A DNA stretch of 64,000 nt from Candidatus Sumerlaeota bacterium (GTDB lineage Bacteria; Sumerlaeota; Sumerlaeia; Sumerlaeales; Sumerlaeaceae): NCBI GenBank assembly GCA_017161655.1, contig JADFCV010000002.1, positions 344,822 to 408,821 on the forward strand, in the 5' to 3' direction. Position 1 is the stretch's first letter. The number at the start of each line of letters is the position of its first letter. The notes beneath the pieces are model-generated. The model did no database searches, was not told the DNA's origin, and saw only the letters and a program-made list of their open reading frames with translations. The translations under genes and the position numbers were made by a program. Below, in pieces: positions 1 through 9,493 of this stretch.

Positions 1-851
1 CCCAAACGAACGCTCCCGATTTGCATCCCGTCGCGAAGCACGCTAAAACGGCAGAACCCCGCTTCCACCTCTTCGATGACCCCACGAATCCGGGCCTGTG
101 AAGAAAAACCGTAGCAGGTCAGTTTCACCACGCCGTCACGAATGTGCTGTTGAGGGAAGTCTCGTGATCCGAAGCTCTGGAGAACCGTTTGCACACCCTT
201 GTCGTCGCAGCAAGCGATGAGAACTCCGTTCGGTTTGATGTTCCTTATGTGGGCGCGAAAGACTTCGTAAACCTGTTCGACGTTCTCGTAAAAATCCGTG
301 TGATCTAATTCGATGTTCGTTATGATCGCAAACTCCGGGTGAAAATTCACAAGCGACCCATCACTCTCATCAGCTTCCGCCACGAACCAATCGCTAGCTC
401 CGCCCCGCGCATTCGCGGCCTCCGTGTTAATTGTGCCCCCTACGGCAAACGAAGGAGCTAGCCCCGCATGCGCCAGCAGAGTCGCTGCCATGGAGGAAGT
501 AGTCGTTTTCCCGTGTGTCCCCGCTACCGTAACTCCCCGCCGGGCATCCAGGAGTTCAGCTAATTTCTCTGAACGATGACGAATGGGAAGCCCCAAGCGA
601 CGCGCTTCTATAATTTCGGGATTGGTTGGCTTAATTGCGGTGCTGACCACCACTTCACAGGCACCATGCACATTTTCCGCCCGGTGTCCAATGAAGACTT
701 TCGCGCCTGCAGCCTCTAGGCTTTTTGTGTAACTCGACTCTTTCACATCAGACCCACTGACTCGAACGCCCTGTTGCAGCAACAGGTGCGCAATACCGCT
801 CATTCCCACGCCACCAATGCCAATGAAATGGACACAACCTTGGTCAGTCAT
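1..851 (-). CDS. murC: UDP-N-acetylmuramate--L-alanine ligase, N-terminal part (runs off the left edge)
   Basis: MurC adds L-alanine to UDP-MurNAc in the cytoplasm, the first peptide step of peptidoglycan synthesis. About 283 residues are visible, starting at the ATG at 849-851; the family is usually about 460 residues, so the C-terminal ligase domain is cut off by the window edge. A Rossmann-type glycine motif, GIGGVGMSGI, lies at residues 11-20 and the Mur-ligase ATP loop GTHGKTTT at 111-118. A GAGGATC ribosome site just upstream fixes the start. The gene is followed after about 55 bases by the co-directional end-to-start region of the flippase operon. ftsW, often a neighbour of murC, is instead some 52 kb away in this window. 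Confidence 0.95.
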   Translation of the reverse strand, partial: MTDQGCVHFIGIGGVGMSGIAHLLLQQGVRVSGSDVKESSYTKSLEAAGAKVFIGHRAENVHGACEVVVSTAIKPTNPEIIEARRLGLPIRHRSEKLAELLDARRGVTVAGTHGKTTTSSMAATLLAHAGLAPSFAVGGTINTEAANARGGASDWFVAEADESDGSLVNFHPEFAIITNIELDHTDFYENVEQVYEVFRAHIRNIKPNGVLIACCDDKGVQTVLQSFGSRDFPQQHIRDGVVKLTCYGFSSQARIRGVIEEVEAGFCRFSVLRDGMQIGSVRL

Positions 852-904
852 AAGATCCTCGAGCTAATTTATCAGAGTGTGAAAACATAACGGGCGCGCC
901 CCCG

Positions 905-2350
905 TTATTCGGAGGATTGTCCTCTGCGCAGGATCCGCATCAGCAAGAGCCTATCGTCTTGCAATGCAAAGAAAATCGCAACCACGCATCCGCTAAGCAC
1001 GCCAGCTGCCACACGTAAAGTGTCAGGCAGTAACCTATTCAAGAAAACCAAAGGGAGAGCGGCCGCCAAACCAACGACTCCTATACGAAGAAGACTTTTT
1101 GCCGGAAGATGAATACCGCGACGAGCTAGTGCAACGGAATAAAGACCAGCTGAGACAAGCTCGGTTGTCACAAGCGCCATAGCTGCACCATTTAGCCCCC
1201 ATATTCGTATGCCAATAATGTTTAAGCAGACGTTAAGTGCGAGGGCAATCATCGCACGCATCATGACGATTCTTTCGGCGTTAACACATATAAGAATGTT
1301 AGCAGAAATAAATTGATAAAATATCAAGATAAGCCAAATGCCGTAAAACTGAAAAACGGGCGTGGCAACTAAATACTCCTGTTTTGCAACGAAATGGATC
1401 ACCCACTGAGGGGCAAAAACGAAAACTGCACTAACCGTAACTCCAAAATATCCTAGATATCGCGCAAGGAACTCGTAGTAGCGGCTTACAAGCTCTCGGT
1501 CGCTGTGATGTCGTGACAGAAAGGGAATGAGCGCGTTGACGACTGCAACAGGCAGAAATTGTAAGGCCTCTGGCAAGCGCGAGGCAGCATTATAATAGCC
1601 AACAGCCTCTTCTCCCAACATCTTGGAAAGTGCAATTGTGCCTGTACTCATGTAGAGCGTGCCGATAATGTTGATCACGGCGAAGGGAATTGAATGTCGA
1701 AGGGCATCAAAGATTCCTGCAGTGTCCCAGCGGTAAAGGAGGCGCAATTTCAGTAGCAGAATCACGCAAACAGCGAGCGCAAACGTTTCCAGTGTAGAGG
1801 CACTGATGTGAGTGGCTGCTATACTAAGAACTGTCAGCTTTCTCGAGTACCAAAGAATGAGAAGCCCTATGAGAAGAAACCCGCGCCCAAGTACCGAAAA
1901 AATGGCATCAAACTCCATGCGCTCATAGGCGCGAAACAAAAACTTGAAAAGAGTAGCAAAGCTATCCATGACCGCGAAAACATAGAAAAGACTCACCACA
2001 ACAAGCGTGGCCTGAGAGTACCCGGCAGCCCAAAGGATAAAGGACCCTGCAAGCCACACCGGTCCCACAAGAGCAAGACGAAGGTTGAAAACGTTGCCAA
2101 AAATTGATTGAGCTTTGCCAAGGTCTTCGCGACATCGCGCAATTTCTCGGACCACGTAACCGCGAATCCCGAACTCTGTGAAGAGCGAAAGCAGAAAGCC
2201 CAATCTTAATCCCAGCTGAACTAGTCCGTTTTCTGCGACCGTCGTGTTTTTTTGTATGAGGATAAGGGAAAGGAAAGAGAGCACACGCGTCGCTGCCTGT
2301 GAGAGTGACAGGGCGGCAGCGCCTTTGAAATGGTGTCTGGCGCGGCTCAT
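905..2350 (-). CDS. Polysaccharide flippase of the MOP/Wzx type
   Basis: This 481-residue polytopic inner-membrane protein has the hydrophobic pattern of about 12 to 14 helices typical of oligosaccharide-lipid flippases (Wzx/MATE-like fold). Such proteins turn undecaprenyl-linked glycans from the cytoplasmic to the periplasmic face. Hydrophobic segments run throughout, with short charged loops such as the one near residues 55-80. A GAGG ribosome site lies seven bases before the ATG. Only one base separates it from the stop of the upstream glycosyltransferase, so the two form one operon. Its substrate cannot be read from sequence; O-antigen or exopolysaccharide is likely given the O-antigen ligase elsewhere in the window. 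Confidence 0.85.
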   Translation of the reverse strand: MSRARHHFKGAAALSLSQAATRVLSFLSLILIQKNTTVAENGLVQLGLRLGFLLSLFTEFGIRGYVVREIARCREDLGKAQSIFGNVFNLRLALVGPVWLAGSFILWAAGYSQATLVVVSLFYVFAVMDSFATLFKFLFRAYERMEFDAIFSVLGRGFLLIGLLILWYSRKLTVLSIAATHISASTLETFALAVCVILLLKLRLLYRWDTAGIFDALRHSIPFAVINIIGTLYMSTGTIALSKMLGEEAVGYYNAASRLPEALQFLPVAVVNALIPFLSRHHSDRELVSRYYEFLARYLGYFGVTVSAVFVFAPQWVIHFVAKQEYLVATPVFQFYGIWLILIFYQFISANILICVNAERIVMMRAMIALALNVCLNIIGIRIWGLNGAAMALVTTELVSAGLYSVALARRGIHLPAKSLLRIGVVGLAAALPLVFLNRLLPDTLRVAAGVLSGCVVAIFFALQDDRLLLMRILRRGQSSE

Positions 2351-2351
2351 T

Positions 2352-3536
2352 TTACGACCTCAACGATGAATGGCAGCATGCTTCAAGGACCTCTGCCAGA
2401 CGCTGGGCATGTGCTTCCCACGAGAACCGTGCGGCAAACATCTTCGCGGCGTGGCCCATGGCAATTCGGCGTTCTCGGTTGTTTACCAACTCAAGAATAG
2501 CCCGCGCAAGTTGCTTGTCGTCGCCGGGCTCGACTAGGATAGCGGTCTCTCCGTCGCGCACCGCCTCAGGAATGCCTCCGAATCTCGTCGCGATACATGG
2601 TAAACCGCAGAATTCCGCTTCAACAAAGGAAATCCCAAAGCTCTCTAACCAACCTGGGAGGGGTTGACTTGGTTGGACATAAATATCTGCGGCGTGAAGC
2701 GTCGCTGCGGTTTCCCCGTAAGGAACTTGCCCCAGAAACAACACTTGTTTCTCGAGTCTCTTTTGCACCACAAAATCACGAAATTCCTTTTCGTCAGGGC
2801 CGCTTCCTGCGATAACGTAGAGCCATTCGTTAACACTCTCGCTCGACACTCTGATGTCAGAAAGGGCTTGAAGCACATTGCCGATACCCTTCTGTCGACT
2901 CAGGCGGCACAGGCTTAACAAAACGACGGTGTTTTCAGGCAGTTGTTTTTCTCTCAGCCACTGCTCACGTAGCTTGGCCGCGCGCAAGGGAGCACCAGGT
3001 TGCGCCAGCCTCGTCTGGTCAATCCCCGGATGAATCACTTCAATCCTTCGGAGCCCAGGAAAGTGTGTTGTGAGTAATCTTTTTGTGTTTTCAGAATTTG
3101 TGATGAGAACCCCTGCTCCAAATAACATGCGTCGGAGAATCATTCGCCGAGCAGGAGAGGGGAGCTCGGTGAGAATCTCGCTACCGTGCACGTAGATTGC
3201 GTAAGGCTTTGCATGCTGCCATGCACACAGAGCCATTGGCAAACCGAATCCTCGGTGGGTGGACGCATAAAACACGTCTGGAGAGAATTCTCGCGCCCCA
3301 TGCCAAACAATCTTTGAAAGAGGAATGAGCCGCTTTACCGGTTTCTGTTCAACACGGTTTGCCCGTACATCTAATCGTGGCGTAGTTTTGCAAACCTCAG
3401 GAAGAGCTCCGAATTCGAGTGTCTCGACCCGCACCTTATGACCGGCGCGAGCAAGATTCACGCATTGCTCGAGCGACAGTGCAGCGACTCCACCTAACTT
3501 CGGAGGAAAATCAGTCGAAAAAAACAAAACTCTCAT
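2352..3536 (-). CDS. GT4-family glycosyltransferase
   Basis: A 394-residue GT-B fold enzyme expected to transfer a sugar from a nucleotide-sugar donor to a growing glycan on the cytoplasmic side of the inner membrane. The N-terminus has the usual glycine-rich acceptor loop (PPKLGGVA, residues 11-18). The C-terminal half holds the GT4 donor-site pattern ESFGISFVEAEFCGLP near residue 300 (E-x7-E type), followed by GGIPEAVRDG. It is the first gene of a pair with the flippase. A promoter-like sequence ends a few bases before its ATG. Donor and linkage cannot be predicted. Confidence 0.88.
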   Translation of the reverse strand: MRVLFFSTDFPPKLGGVAALSLEQCVNLARAGHKVRVETLEFGALPEVCKTTPRLDVRANRVEQKPVKRLIPLSKIVWHGAREFSPDVFYASTHRGFGLPMALCAWQHAKPYAIYVHGSEILTELPSPARRMILRRMLFGAGVLITNSENTKRLLTTHFPGLRRIEVIHPGIDQTRLAQPGAPLRAAKLREQWLREKQLPENTVVLLSLCRLSRQKGIGNVLQALSDIRVSSESVNEWLYVIAGSGPDEKEFRDFVVQKRLEKQVLFLGQVPYGETAATLHAADIYVQPSQPLPGWLESFGISFVEAEFCGLPCIATRFGGIPEAVRDGETAILVEPGDDKQLARAILELVNNRERRIAMGHAAKMFAARFSWEAHAQRLAEVLEACCHSSLRS

Positions 3537-3546
3537 CGCGCGCTCT

Positions 3547-3574
3547 TTGATAGACTTTCAGTCCCGTATGTCAA
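3547..3574 (-). promoter_or_regulatory. Candidate sigma-70-type promoter for the glycosyltransferase/flippase pair
   Basis: On the minus strand a perfect TTGACA (3569-3574) is separated by 16 bases from TATCAA (3547-3552). Transcription would start about four bases before the ATG at 3536, giving an almost leaderless message. The pattern is clear but the -10 box matches only four of six positions, so this is a prediction. Confidence 0.4.
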
Positions 3575-3605
3575 ACTGCGAATCGCCCGCCCACACAGTG
3601 ACCGC

Positions 3606-4109
3606 TTAAGTCCCACGGCTTTGCAAGTTATCCGCGTCTGCAGGTGTGGTTCCCTGACCGCGTTCGTGTTCAGATCGGCATTCTTCAAGCGACCTGCGGA
3701 TGCGCTCGAGCTGCCGTTTTTCTGCTTCTAACAGTTCAAGTAGGACCAGTCGAATCTCTGGAAATCCACTTGCCTGGGCGACGCGCGTCTCAAACTCTGC
3801 CACAGATTTTTCTTTGTCCTTCACGAGCAGGTTCGCGAGGTAGTCAATTCGAAGGTAGTTAAGGTCTGCGGCGCTTTCATCAAACAGCATGGGGGTGGGG
3901 ATACCGCCCAATGAAACAATAGCTCGCGAGAGAATCCTGGCGTGTTCCTTCTCTTCCCGTCGGATTTCGAGCAAAAGCTTCCACAAGGGGACAAAACTCT
4001 CCGGCACATAAGGGGAAGCATGCGTCACGTATTCGACGAAAGAATATGTCTTTCGACTGAGGTCCGACTGAAGACCCGCAAGAAGTTGATCTTTTGTCTC
4101 GAGTGTCAC
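3606..4109 (-). CDS. Ferritin-like four-helix protein (rubrerythrin/bacterioferritin-like fold)
   Basis: This 167-residue, almost entirely helical protein resembles ferritin-like domain proteins. Helix 2 carries REEKEHAR, an E-x-x-H type metal motif, and helix 1 has a suitable Glu (SFVEYV). Helix 4 reads LEAEKRQLER, where a second E-x-x-H would be expected but the His is missing, so a complete di-iron site is doubtful. The start ATG overlaps the nuoN stop by four bases (ATGA), implying translational coupling to the complex I operon. A role in iron handling or oxidative-stress protection beside the respiratory chain is an inference. The last 20 residues are polar and probably disordered. Confidence 0.7.
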   Translation of the reverse strand: MTLETKDQLLAGLQSDLSRKTYSFVEYVTHASPYVPESFVPLWKLLLEIRREEKEHARILSRAIVSLGGIPTPMLFDESAADLNYLRIDYLANLLVKDKEKSVAEFETRVAQASGFPEIRLVLLELLEAEKRQLERIRRSLEECRSEHERGQGTTPADADNLQSRGT

Positions 4110-5731
4110 TGCTGGTCTCCAACAGCGAGGTTCCGTGGCGGTGTGCTATTCACCAGTCCATAGCTGGCCACGGCACGAACTGGTGTCTTTGATCCTGTTG
4201 CTGCTCGTGAAAGATCGGTCAGCGGTTGCCAATAAAGCTGAATGGCAACAATCAAAGCTGCAGCCGTCGCGAGTCCGAAACGAGCGGTGAACGTTGGTCG
4301 GCAAACCGGCAACATAGTACTCGGCTCGTAAAACGCCATTTGGCGAATAATCCCAATGTAGTAGTAAAGCGAGATCACGCTATTGGCGAGAGCGATGAGA
4401 ACTAACACGTAGTAAAAGCTAGCGATTGAAGAAGCTATCCCTTGTTTTACCAGAGCCACGAAGAGAAAGAACTTTCCCATAAAGCCTGCGCTAGGTGGCA
4501 GCCCGATCAGTGACCACAGGAGCACAGCTATACTTGCAGCCAGCACAGGCGAGTCATGAACAAGCCCACGAAAGCCCGCGATATCAAATGTCCCCTTGTC
4601 AGCGTGTATGACTTGTGCGGCAAAAAACAGCCCCAGATTCGCAATGGCGTACGCGACGAAATAAAAGACAACAGCTTCGTAGGCTGCCTGATTATGAGCC
4701 ACGATGGCTGCTAGCATGTAGCCCGCATGCGCAATGGACGAATAGGCGAGAAGCCTTTTGATATCGGTCTGCCGCAGTGCCACCAAATTTCCAAACGTCA
4801 TTGTAAGCGTGGCAAGAATCCATAAGAGGCTCAAAAAGGCAAAGAGGAGCTCTTTAGGCATTTCCTCTACCGCCTGTGAGAACAAAGGAACACCCAGCAT
4901 CGGTGCGGCAAAGCGCAAAAAAACGGCAAAACCAGCAGCCTTGGAAACAACCGACAGGTAAGCTGTTACGGGTGTCGGGGCGCCCTGATAAACGTCAGGG
5001 GCCCAGAAATGGAATGGCACCGCGCTCATTTTAAACGCGAAACCAGCCATCAGAAGCACCATGACTAGAAGAAAACTGAGTGACGGCTGACTCGCCATTT
5101 TTGCCACATCGCGTAGTTCCAGGGAGCCCACCATTCCGTAAAGTAAGCTCAAACCATACAGCATGATCCCCGACGCAACTGCGCCGAATAGCACATATTT
5201 CAGCGAAGATTCCACGCCCTCGCGCCGATCCTTCGCGTAACCGGCAAGCACGTAGGAGCTCAGCGACAGGGTTTCAAAGCTCAGATAAAGCAAGACAAGA
5301 TTTTGGCTGGCGGCAAGAAAGGCGGCCGACAACGTAGCGGTGAGTAACAGCGCGTAGTACTCGCCCATGCGTCTGCCGGCAAGCTCTTTGCTCGTGCGGG
5401 AAGTTGTGATGACGATGAAAGTCGCGACTAGAAAAAACAGCGAGAAAAACACAGAAAAAGGATCGAAAACGAGAGCATTCCACCCTAAGAGGACGGGCCT
5501 ATCCAAGACTGTGGGCCAGAGCTTCGTGAGTGAGACAGCACTTCCCAGGCACGCCAGTAGCGCAATCCAACTCACTCGCTGAGATTTTGCAGAGCTTTGA
5601 AACCAATCGACAACCAGGACCAACAGAATGCCGGCCACGAGAATCAGGTAAGGCCAAAGTGCATAAAAGCCGCGAAGCGTTTCGAGCACGCTTGCTTCTA
5701 GTGAAAGTGTGACAGGAGCACCGGAAATCAC
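4106..5731 (-). CDS. nuoN: NADH-quinone oxidoreductase subunit N
   Basis: NuoN is one of the three antiporter-like proton-pumping subunits in the membrane arm of complex I. The 541-residue protein is polytopic, with the channel Glu in YLSFETLSLSSYVLAGY and the channel Lys segment KMSAVPFHFWAPDVYQGAPT, both hallmarks of the family. It lies in the conserved order J-K-L-M-N. Its ATG overlaps the nuoM stop by four bases, and its own stop overlaps the next gene in the same way. Length is slightly above the usual 480-500 because of a polar C-terminal tail of about 35 residues. Confidence 0.97.
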   Translation of the reverse strand: MISGAPVTLSLEASVLETLRGFYALWPYLILVAGILLVLVVDWFQSSAKSQRVSWIALLACLGSAVSLTKLWPTVLDRPVLLGWNALVFDPFSVFFSLFFLVATFIVITTSRTSKELAGRRMGEYYALLLTATLSAAFLAASQNLVLLYLSFETLSLSSYVLAGYAKDRREGVESSLKYVLFGAVASGIMLYGLSLLYGMVGSLELRDVAKMASQPSLSFLLVMVLLMAGFAFKMSAVPFHFWAPDVYQGAPTPVTAYLSVVSKAAGFAVFLRFAAPMLGVPLFSQAVEEMPKELLFAFLSLLWILATLTMTFGNLVALRQTDIKRLLAYSSIAHAGYMLAAIVAHNQAAYEAVVFYFVAYAIANLGLFFAAQVIHADKGTFDIAGFRGLVHDSPVLAASIAVLLWSLIGLPPSAGFMGKFFLFVALVKQGIASSIASFYYVLVLIALANSVISLYYYIGIIRQMAFYEPSTMLPVCRPTFTARFGLATAAALIVAIQLYWQPLTDLSRAATGSKTPVRAVASYGLVNSTPPRNLAVGDQQ

Positions 5732-7350
5732 AAGCCCAACGCACCTCCGAGATGCTTTGCTCCTTCAGCCAAAAGCTTGCCTTGCGATTGCCAGAGGGTA
5801 AGCATGGAGTTCATGGCTGGGGCGAAGACATTCAGCGCTAGCCCCGGCAGAATCCCCAAAAGGATTGCAAGAAACGCCAACGGCACCAACGAAGCGTATT
5901 CATTCCATTTCAGGTCTGGGAACCCTGCGTATTCCTCCTTGGGCGGACCAAGATAAACACGTTGGATAGTATAGAGCAAGTAAGCTGCTCCCAGGACGAC
6001 TCCAAGCGATCCAATAATGGTTAAGGTCTTCATGCTAAGCACCCATTGCAGTGCCTGCGGGAAGGCCTCTGTTGAGTTCGAACGGAATGCCCCCAGGAAC
6101 ACCATCACCTCACTAACGAAGCCACTCATGCCAGGTAGGCCCAATGAAGCAAAGAACCCGATAATTGCCAACGTAAGATATTTTGGCATCTGAAGGCCGA
6201 GTCCCCCAAAACGCTCGATCTCTCGGTGATGTGCACGGTCGTAAATGACTCCGACAATAAGGAACATCATGGCACTCGACAGGCCGTGGTTGAACATCTG
6301 AAAAACGGCGCCATTCATGCCTTCTCCATTGAGCGCGGCCATGCCGAGCAGAACGTAGCCCATGTGCGACACAGAACTGTAAGCAACGAGCTTTTTGAAA
6401 TCCTTCTGAGCCATTGCGCAGAAGGCACCGTAGATGATGTTGATAACACCAAAAAGTGCAATCAGCCCGATGAAATAAGCTGTCGAGTCAACGAACATTG
6501 GGAAATTAATGCGAAGAATCCCATAACCGCCGAGCTTGAGCAAAACGCCCGCAAGGATGACCGAAATTGCTGTTGGGGCCTCCACGTGTGCATCCGGCAA
6601 CCAGGTGTGGAACGGAAACATCGGGATCTTAATGGCAAAAGCGATAAAAAAACCGAACCACAAAAGATGTGCAACGCTCAGGTTGTCGCGGAACGGCTGG
6701 ATTCGGGTAAGCTCCGGAACAGAGAACGTGTGATACTTCATGAAAATGACAATGATGGCTAGCAGCATCAGCACAGAGCCAGCCAACGTGTAGAGGAAAA
6801 ACTTGATTGCCGCATATTCTTTTCGTGGCCCGCCCCAGATGCCAATGAGGAAATACATTGGCAGAAGCATGACTTCCCAGAAAACATAGAAAAGAAAGAG
6901 ATCCAGTGCGACAAACACCCCCATCATCCCCGTGATAAGCAGCATGTACATCATGTGGAAGCCCTTGACCGCTTTCTGAATGTTCCATGCGGCAAACACG
7001 GCGAGGAAAGACAGCAAACCAGTCAGAAACACAAGAATGACGCTTAATCCGTCAACCCCGAGATGATACCAAACCGCAAAGCTTGGAATCCAGGGCAGAC
7101 GTTCCTCGAAGAAGCTACTCGTGCCGGGGGGGAATTTGGCGTCCGAAAGTCCAATAAAGCTTGCGCGCGCCTCAGCCGGCAGTCGGTAAAATTCTGCCAA
7201 CAAGTATGCGCTCAGTGCAAAAACCAGGAACGATGTGACCAATGAGATAGCCCGAATCGCGTTATTGCCACGGCCGCTGGGAATAAAGGCCATAAGAACC
7301 ATTCCCAAAAGTGGCAGAAACACAATCCAACTCAAGAGATGAGATGTCAT
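5728..7350 (-). CDS. nuoM: NADH-quinone oxidoreductase subunit M
   Basis: NuoM is a proton-pumping antiporter-like subunit of complex I. The 540-residue product starts at the ATG at 7348-7350 (MTSHLLSWIVF), two bases after the nuoL stop. An in-frame open stretch upstream to 7566 is only the antisense-phase shadow of nuoL and should not be used. Family signatures are FYVFWEVMLLPMYFLIGIWG (channel Glu) and KIPMFPFHTWLPDAHVEAPT (channel Lys and quinone-oxidoreductase loop). The stop overlaps the nuoN start as ATGA. Confidence 0.97.
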   Translation of the reverse strand: MTSHLLSWIVFLPLLGMVLMAFIPSGRGNNAIRAISLVTSFLVFALSAYLLAEFYRLPAEARASFIGLSDAKFPPGTSSFFEERLPWIPSFAVWYHLGVDGLSVILVFLTGLLSFLAVFAAWNIQKAVKGFHMMYMLLITGMMGVFVALDLFLFYVFWEVMLLPMYFLIGIWGGPRKEYAAIKFFLYTLAGSVLMLLAIIVIFMKYHTFSVPELTRIQPFRDNLSVAHLLWFGFFIAFAIKIPMFPFHTWLPDAHVEAPTAISVILAGVLLKLGGYGILRINFPMFVDSTAYFIGLIALFGVINIIYGAFCAMAQKDFKKLVAYSSVSHMGYVLLGMAALNGEGMNGAVFQMFNHGLSSAMMFLIVGVIYDRAHHREIERFGGLGLQMPKYLTLAIIGFFASLGLPGMSGFVSEVMVFLGAFRSNSTEAFPQALQWVLSMKTLTIIGSLGVVLGAAYLLYTIQRVYLGPPKEEYAGFPDLKWNEYASLVPLAFLAILLGILPGLALNVFAPAMNSMLTLWQSQGKLLAEGAKHLGGALGL

Positions 7351-7352
7351 AA

Positions 7353-9485
7353 TTAGCGCATGCTCCCTATGATCCAAAACATGAATCCCGCGAGGAATAC
7401 CACACCGACTCCGATCCCGGCTAGGTAGGTCCCTATTCGGCCAGTCTGCAGCCGGCTCAGCGTGCGACCCCCGGCGGCGGCTGCATCTGCCACGGCATTC
7501 ACAAGACCATCCACGACAAACCGATCGTGAAGACCGACTAGCCATGAGACGAAACGGGTGAACCACCCGGTTCCGTTGACCACTCCGTCGATCACTCTTA
7601 GATCAAAGCCAGCGATTTTGCGGCAGAAAGCGAGAAACGGTCGCACAACAACCGCCTGATAAAAATCATCCACGTAATACTTGTTCAAGAGAAGGAGATA
7701 AAGTGGGCGGAAACGCATGGCGACTTTCTGTGCGTCAATGATGCGTTTCATGTAGGTTGCCCACGCAAGCCCAACTCCCAAGAGAAAGACCGCCAGGGAA
7801 GCTGCAACTGCATACTGGTGAGCTAGATGAGCCTTCTCCTCATGGGTTGGGGAATCTCCATGAGCGGAATTCGAAAGCTCCAGGGGATGCGAAGCGAGAG
7901 AGCCTCCCTTCGCCATTTCTGGCCCAGCGCCCCCTCCATGCAGCGATGCGGAAGGTGGGCCGTAGCGATCAAATATCTCTTCGATCTTTGGCGCCGGATT
8001 GCGGCTCCAAAACCAGTTTCCGACTCCACCTCCGACAGGGTAAACACTCAAACACGCAAGAACCACGAGAGGAAGCGCCATGACCCAGGGGCTTTCGTGG
8101 GCATGCTCATAGGCGTGCGTGTTTCGAGGAGCCCCAAAGAACGCGAGAAACACCAAACGGAACATGTAAAAGGAGGTAAACAAAGCGGCCACAATAGCAA
8201 AGGATGGCAAAAGCCAATGTGAAGGGTGCTCAAGGGCAAATTCAAGAGCGGCCGCGATGATCGAGTCCTTCGTAAAATACCCCGAGAAAGGCGGCAAGCC
8301 AGTCAGGGCTAACGTCGCTACGAGAAATGTTAAAAACGTGATTGGCATTTTTCGACGGAGACCGCCCATCTCGCTGAGATTCTGTGTGTGCAAAGCGTGA
8401 ATCACACTGCCCGAGCCCAAAAATAGGCAGGCCTTGAAAAATGCATGTGTAGTCAAATGATAGACACCTGCTGTATAACCGCTCGCGACGAAGCCCCCCA
8501 CTCCGAGCCCTAGCATCATGTAGCCCAGCTGAGAAATTGTCGAGTAGGCGAGGACCTTCTTAATGTCATCCATGACGACACCCATGGTGGCAGCAAAGAT
8601 TGCTGTGAAGCCCCCTATGTACGCGATCGTGAGAAAGGCTTCAGGTGTGAGAAGCAAATAAGAACGTGCCATAAGGTAAACGCCAGCGGCTACCATCGTC
8701 GCTGCATGGATGAGTGCCGATACCGGAGTCGGACCTTCCATCGCGTCGGGCAGCCACACGTGAAGCGGGAACTGGGCGCTCTTTCCCACAGCGCCACCGA
8801 AAAGAAGGAGCCCTGCAACCGTACGCCATTCCATGCCCAGCGAACCACTCGCAACTGCCGCAAATATGTCTGCAAAACGGAGCGAGCCCACCTGCCAATA
8901 AAGGATAAGAATTCCCATGAACATCAAAACGTCGCCGATTCGCGTGGTCATGAAAGCCTTCAGGCAGGCATTCGCAGCGCTCGGCTTTTCGAAATAATGC
9001 CCGATGAGTAAGTACGAGCAAAACCCCATGATCTCCCATGAGATGTAAAGCGTCAGCAAATTGTCCGCGAGAACCAGGCTTAGCATCGCTGCGCTGAACA
9101 GCTGAAGCGACGCAAAGAAACGAACGTACTTTGGGTCACCGTGCATGTAACCGATGGAGTAAAGATGCACAAGAAAGCTGACGGTTGCTACGACGACCAG
9201 CATCACTGCGCCAAGGTTGTCCACGAGTATACCAACCGGCCACTCGAAGCCATTCCCCCGCGGATCGAACCATGGCGATAACCAACGAATCGAGACCAGT
9301 GGGGAATTGAGATGAAATACCGAAGCGAAAATCATGAGAGCAGTGGCCAGCACAAAACCCATGATGCCCGTTGCAAGCCAGTCGCCACCTCTTGGAAGTC
9401 GCCTTCCAAGTAAACCGACTACCGCAAAACCCAGCAGCGGCAGCATGATCACAGCAAGAGCTGCTGATTCTATGCTCGGTTTCAT
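7353..9485 (-). CDS. nuoL: NADH-quinone oxidoreductase subunit L
   Basis: NuoL is the distal antiporter-like subunit of complex I, with a long lateral helix that runs along the membrane arm. The product is 710 residues from the ATG at 9483-9485 (MKPSIESAALAVIMLP). Earlier in-frame codons fall inside nuoK and are not used. It carries SWEIMGFCSYLLIGHYF and GKSAQFPLHVWLPDAMEGPT, and a long C-terminal extension ending in transmembrane segments. A low-complexity, charged insert around residues 560-600 (glycine-, serine- and histidine-rich) is less conserved in the family. A GAGG element lies upstream of the start. Confidence 0.97.
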   Translation of the reverse strand: MKPSIESAALAVIMLPLLGFAVVGLLGRRLPRGGDWLATGIMGFVLATALMIFASVFHLNSPLVSIRWLSPWFDPRGNGFEWPVGILVDNLGAVMLVVVATVSFLVHLYSIGYMHGDPKYVRFFASLQLFSAAMLSLVLADNLLTLYISWEIMGFCSYLLIGHYFEKPSAANACLKAFMTTRIGDVLMFMGILILYWQVGSLRFADIFAAVASGSLGMEWRTVAGLLLFGGAVGKSAQFPLHVWLPDAMEGPTPVSALIHAATMVAAGVYLMARSYLLLTPEAFLTIAYIGGFTAIFAATMGVVMDDIKKVLAYSTISQLGYMMLGLGVGGFVASGYTAGVYHLTTHAFFKACLFLGSGSVIHALHTQNLSEMGGLRRKMPITFLTFLVATLALTGLPPFSGYFTKDSIIAAALEFALEHPSHWLLPSFAIVAALFTSFYMFRLVFLAFFGAPRNTHAYEHAHESPWVMALPLVVLACLSVYPVGGGVGNWFWSRNPAPKIEEIFDRYGPPSASLHGGGAGPEMAKGGSLASHPLELSNSAHGDSPTHEEKAHLAHQYAVAASLAVFLLGVGLAWATYMKRIIDAQKVAMRFRPLYLLLLNKYYVDDFYQAVVVRPFLAFCRKIAGFDLRVIDGVVNGTGWFTRFVSWLVGLHDRFVVDGLVNAVADAAAAGGRTLSRLQTGRIGTYLAGIGVGVVFLAGFMFWIIGSMR

Positions 9486-9493
9486 AATGGATG

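Noticed and set aside
6226-6762. A 178-codon open frame on the plus strand across nuoM
   Set aside because: It lies antisense to a strongly conserved gene, has no family signature and no ribosome site.
7351-7566. In-frame N-terminal extension of nuoM by 72 codons
   Set aside because: The added residues are Arg/Cys-rich shadow sequence of nuoL; MTSHLLSW is the family start.
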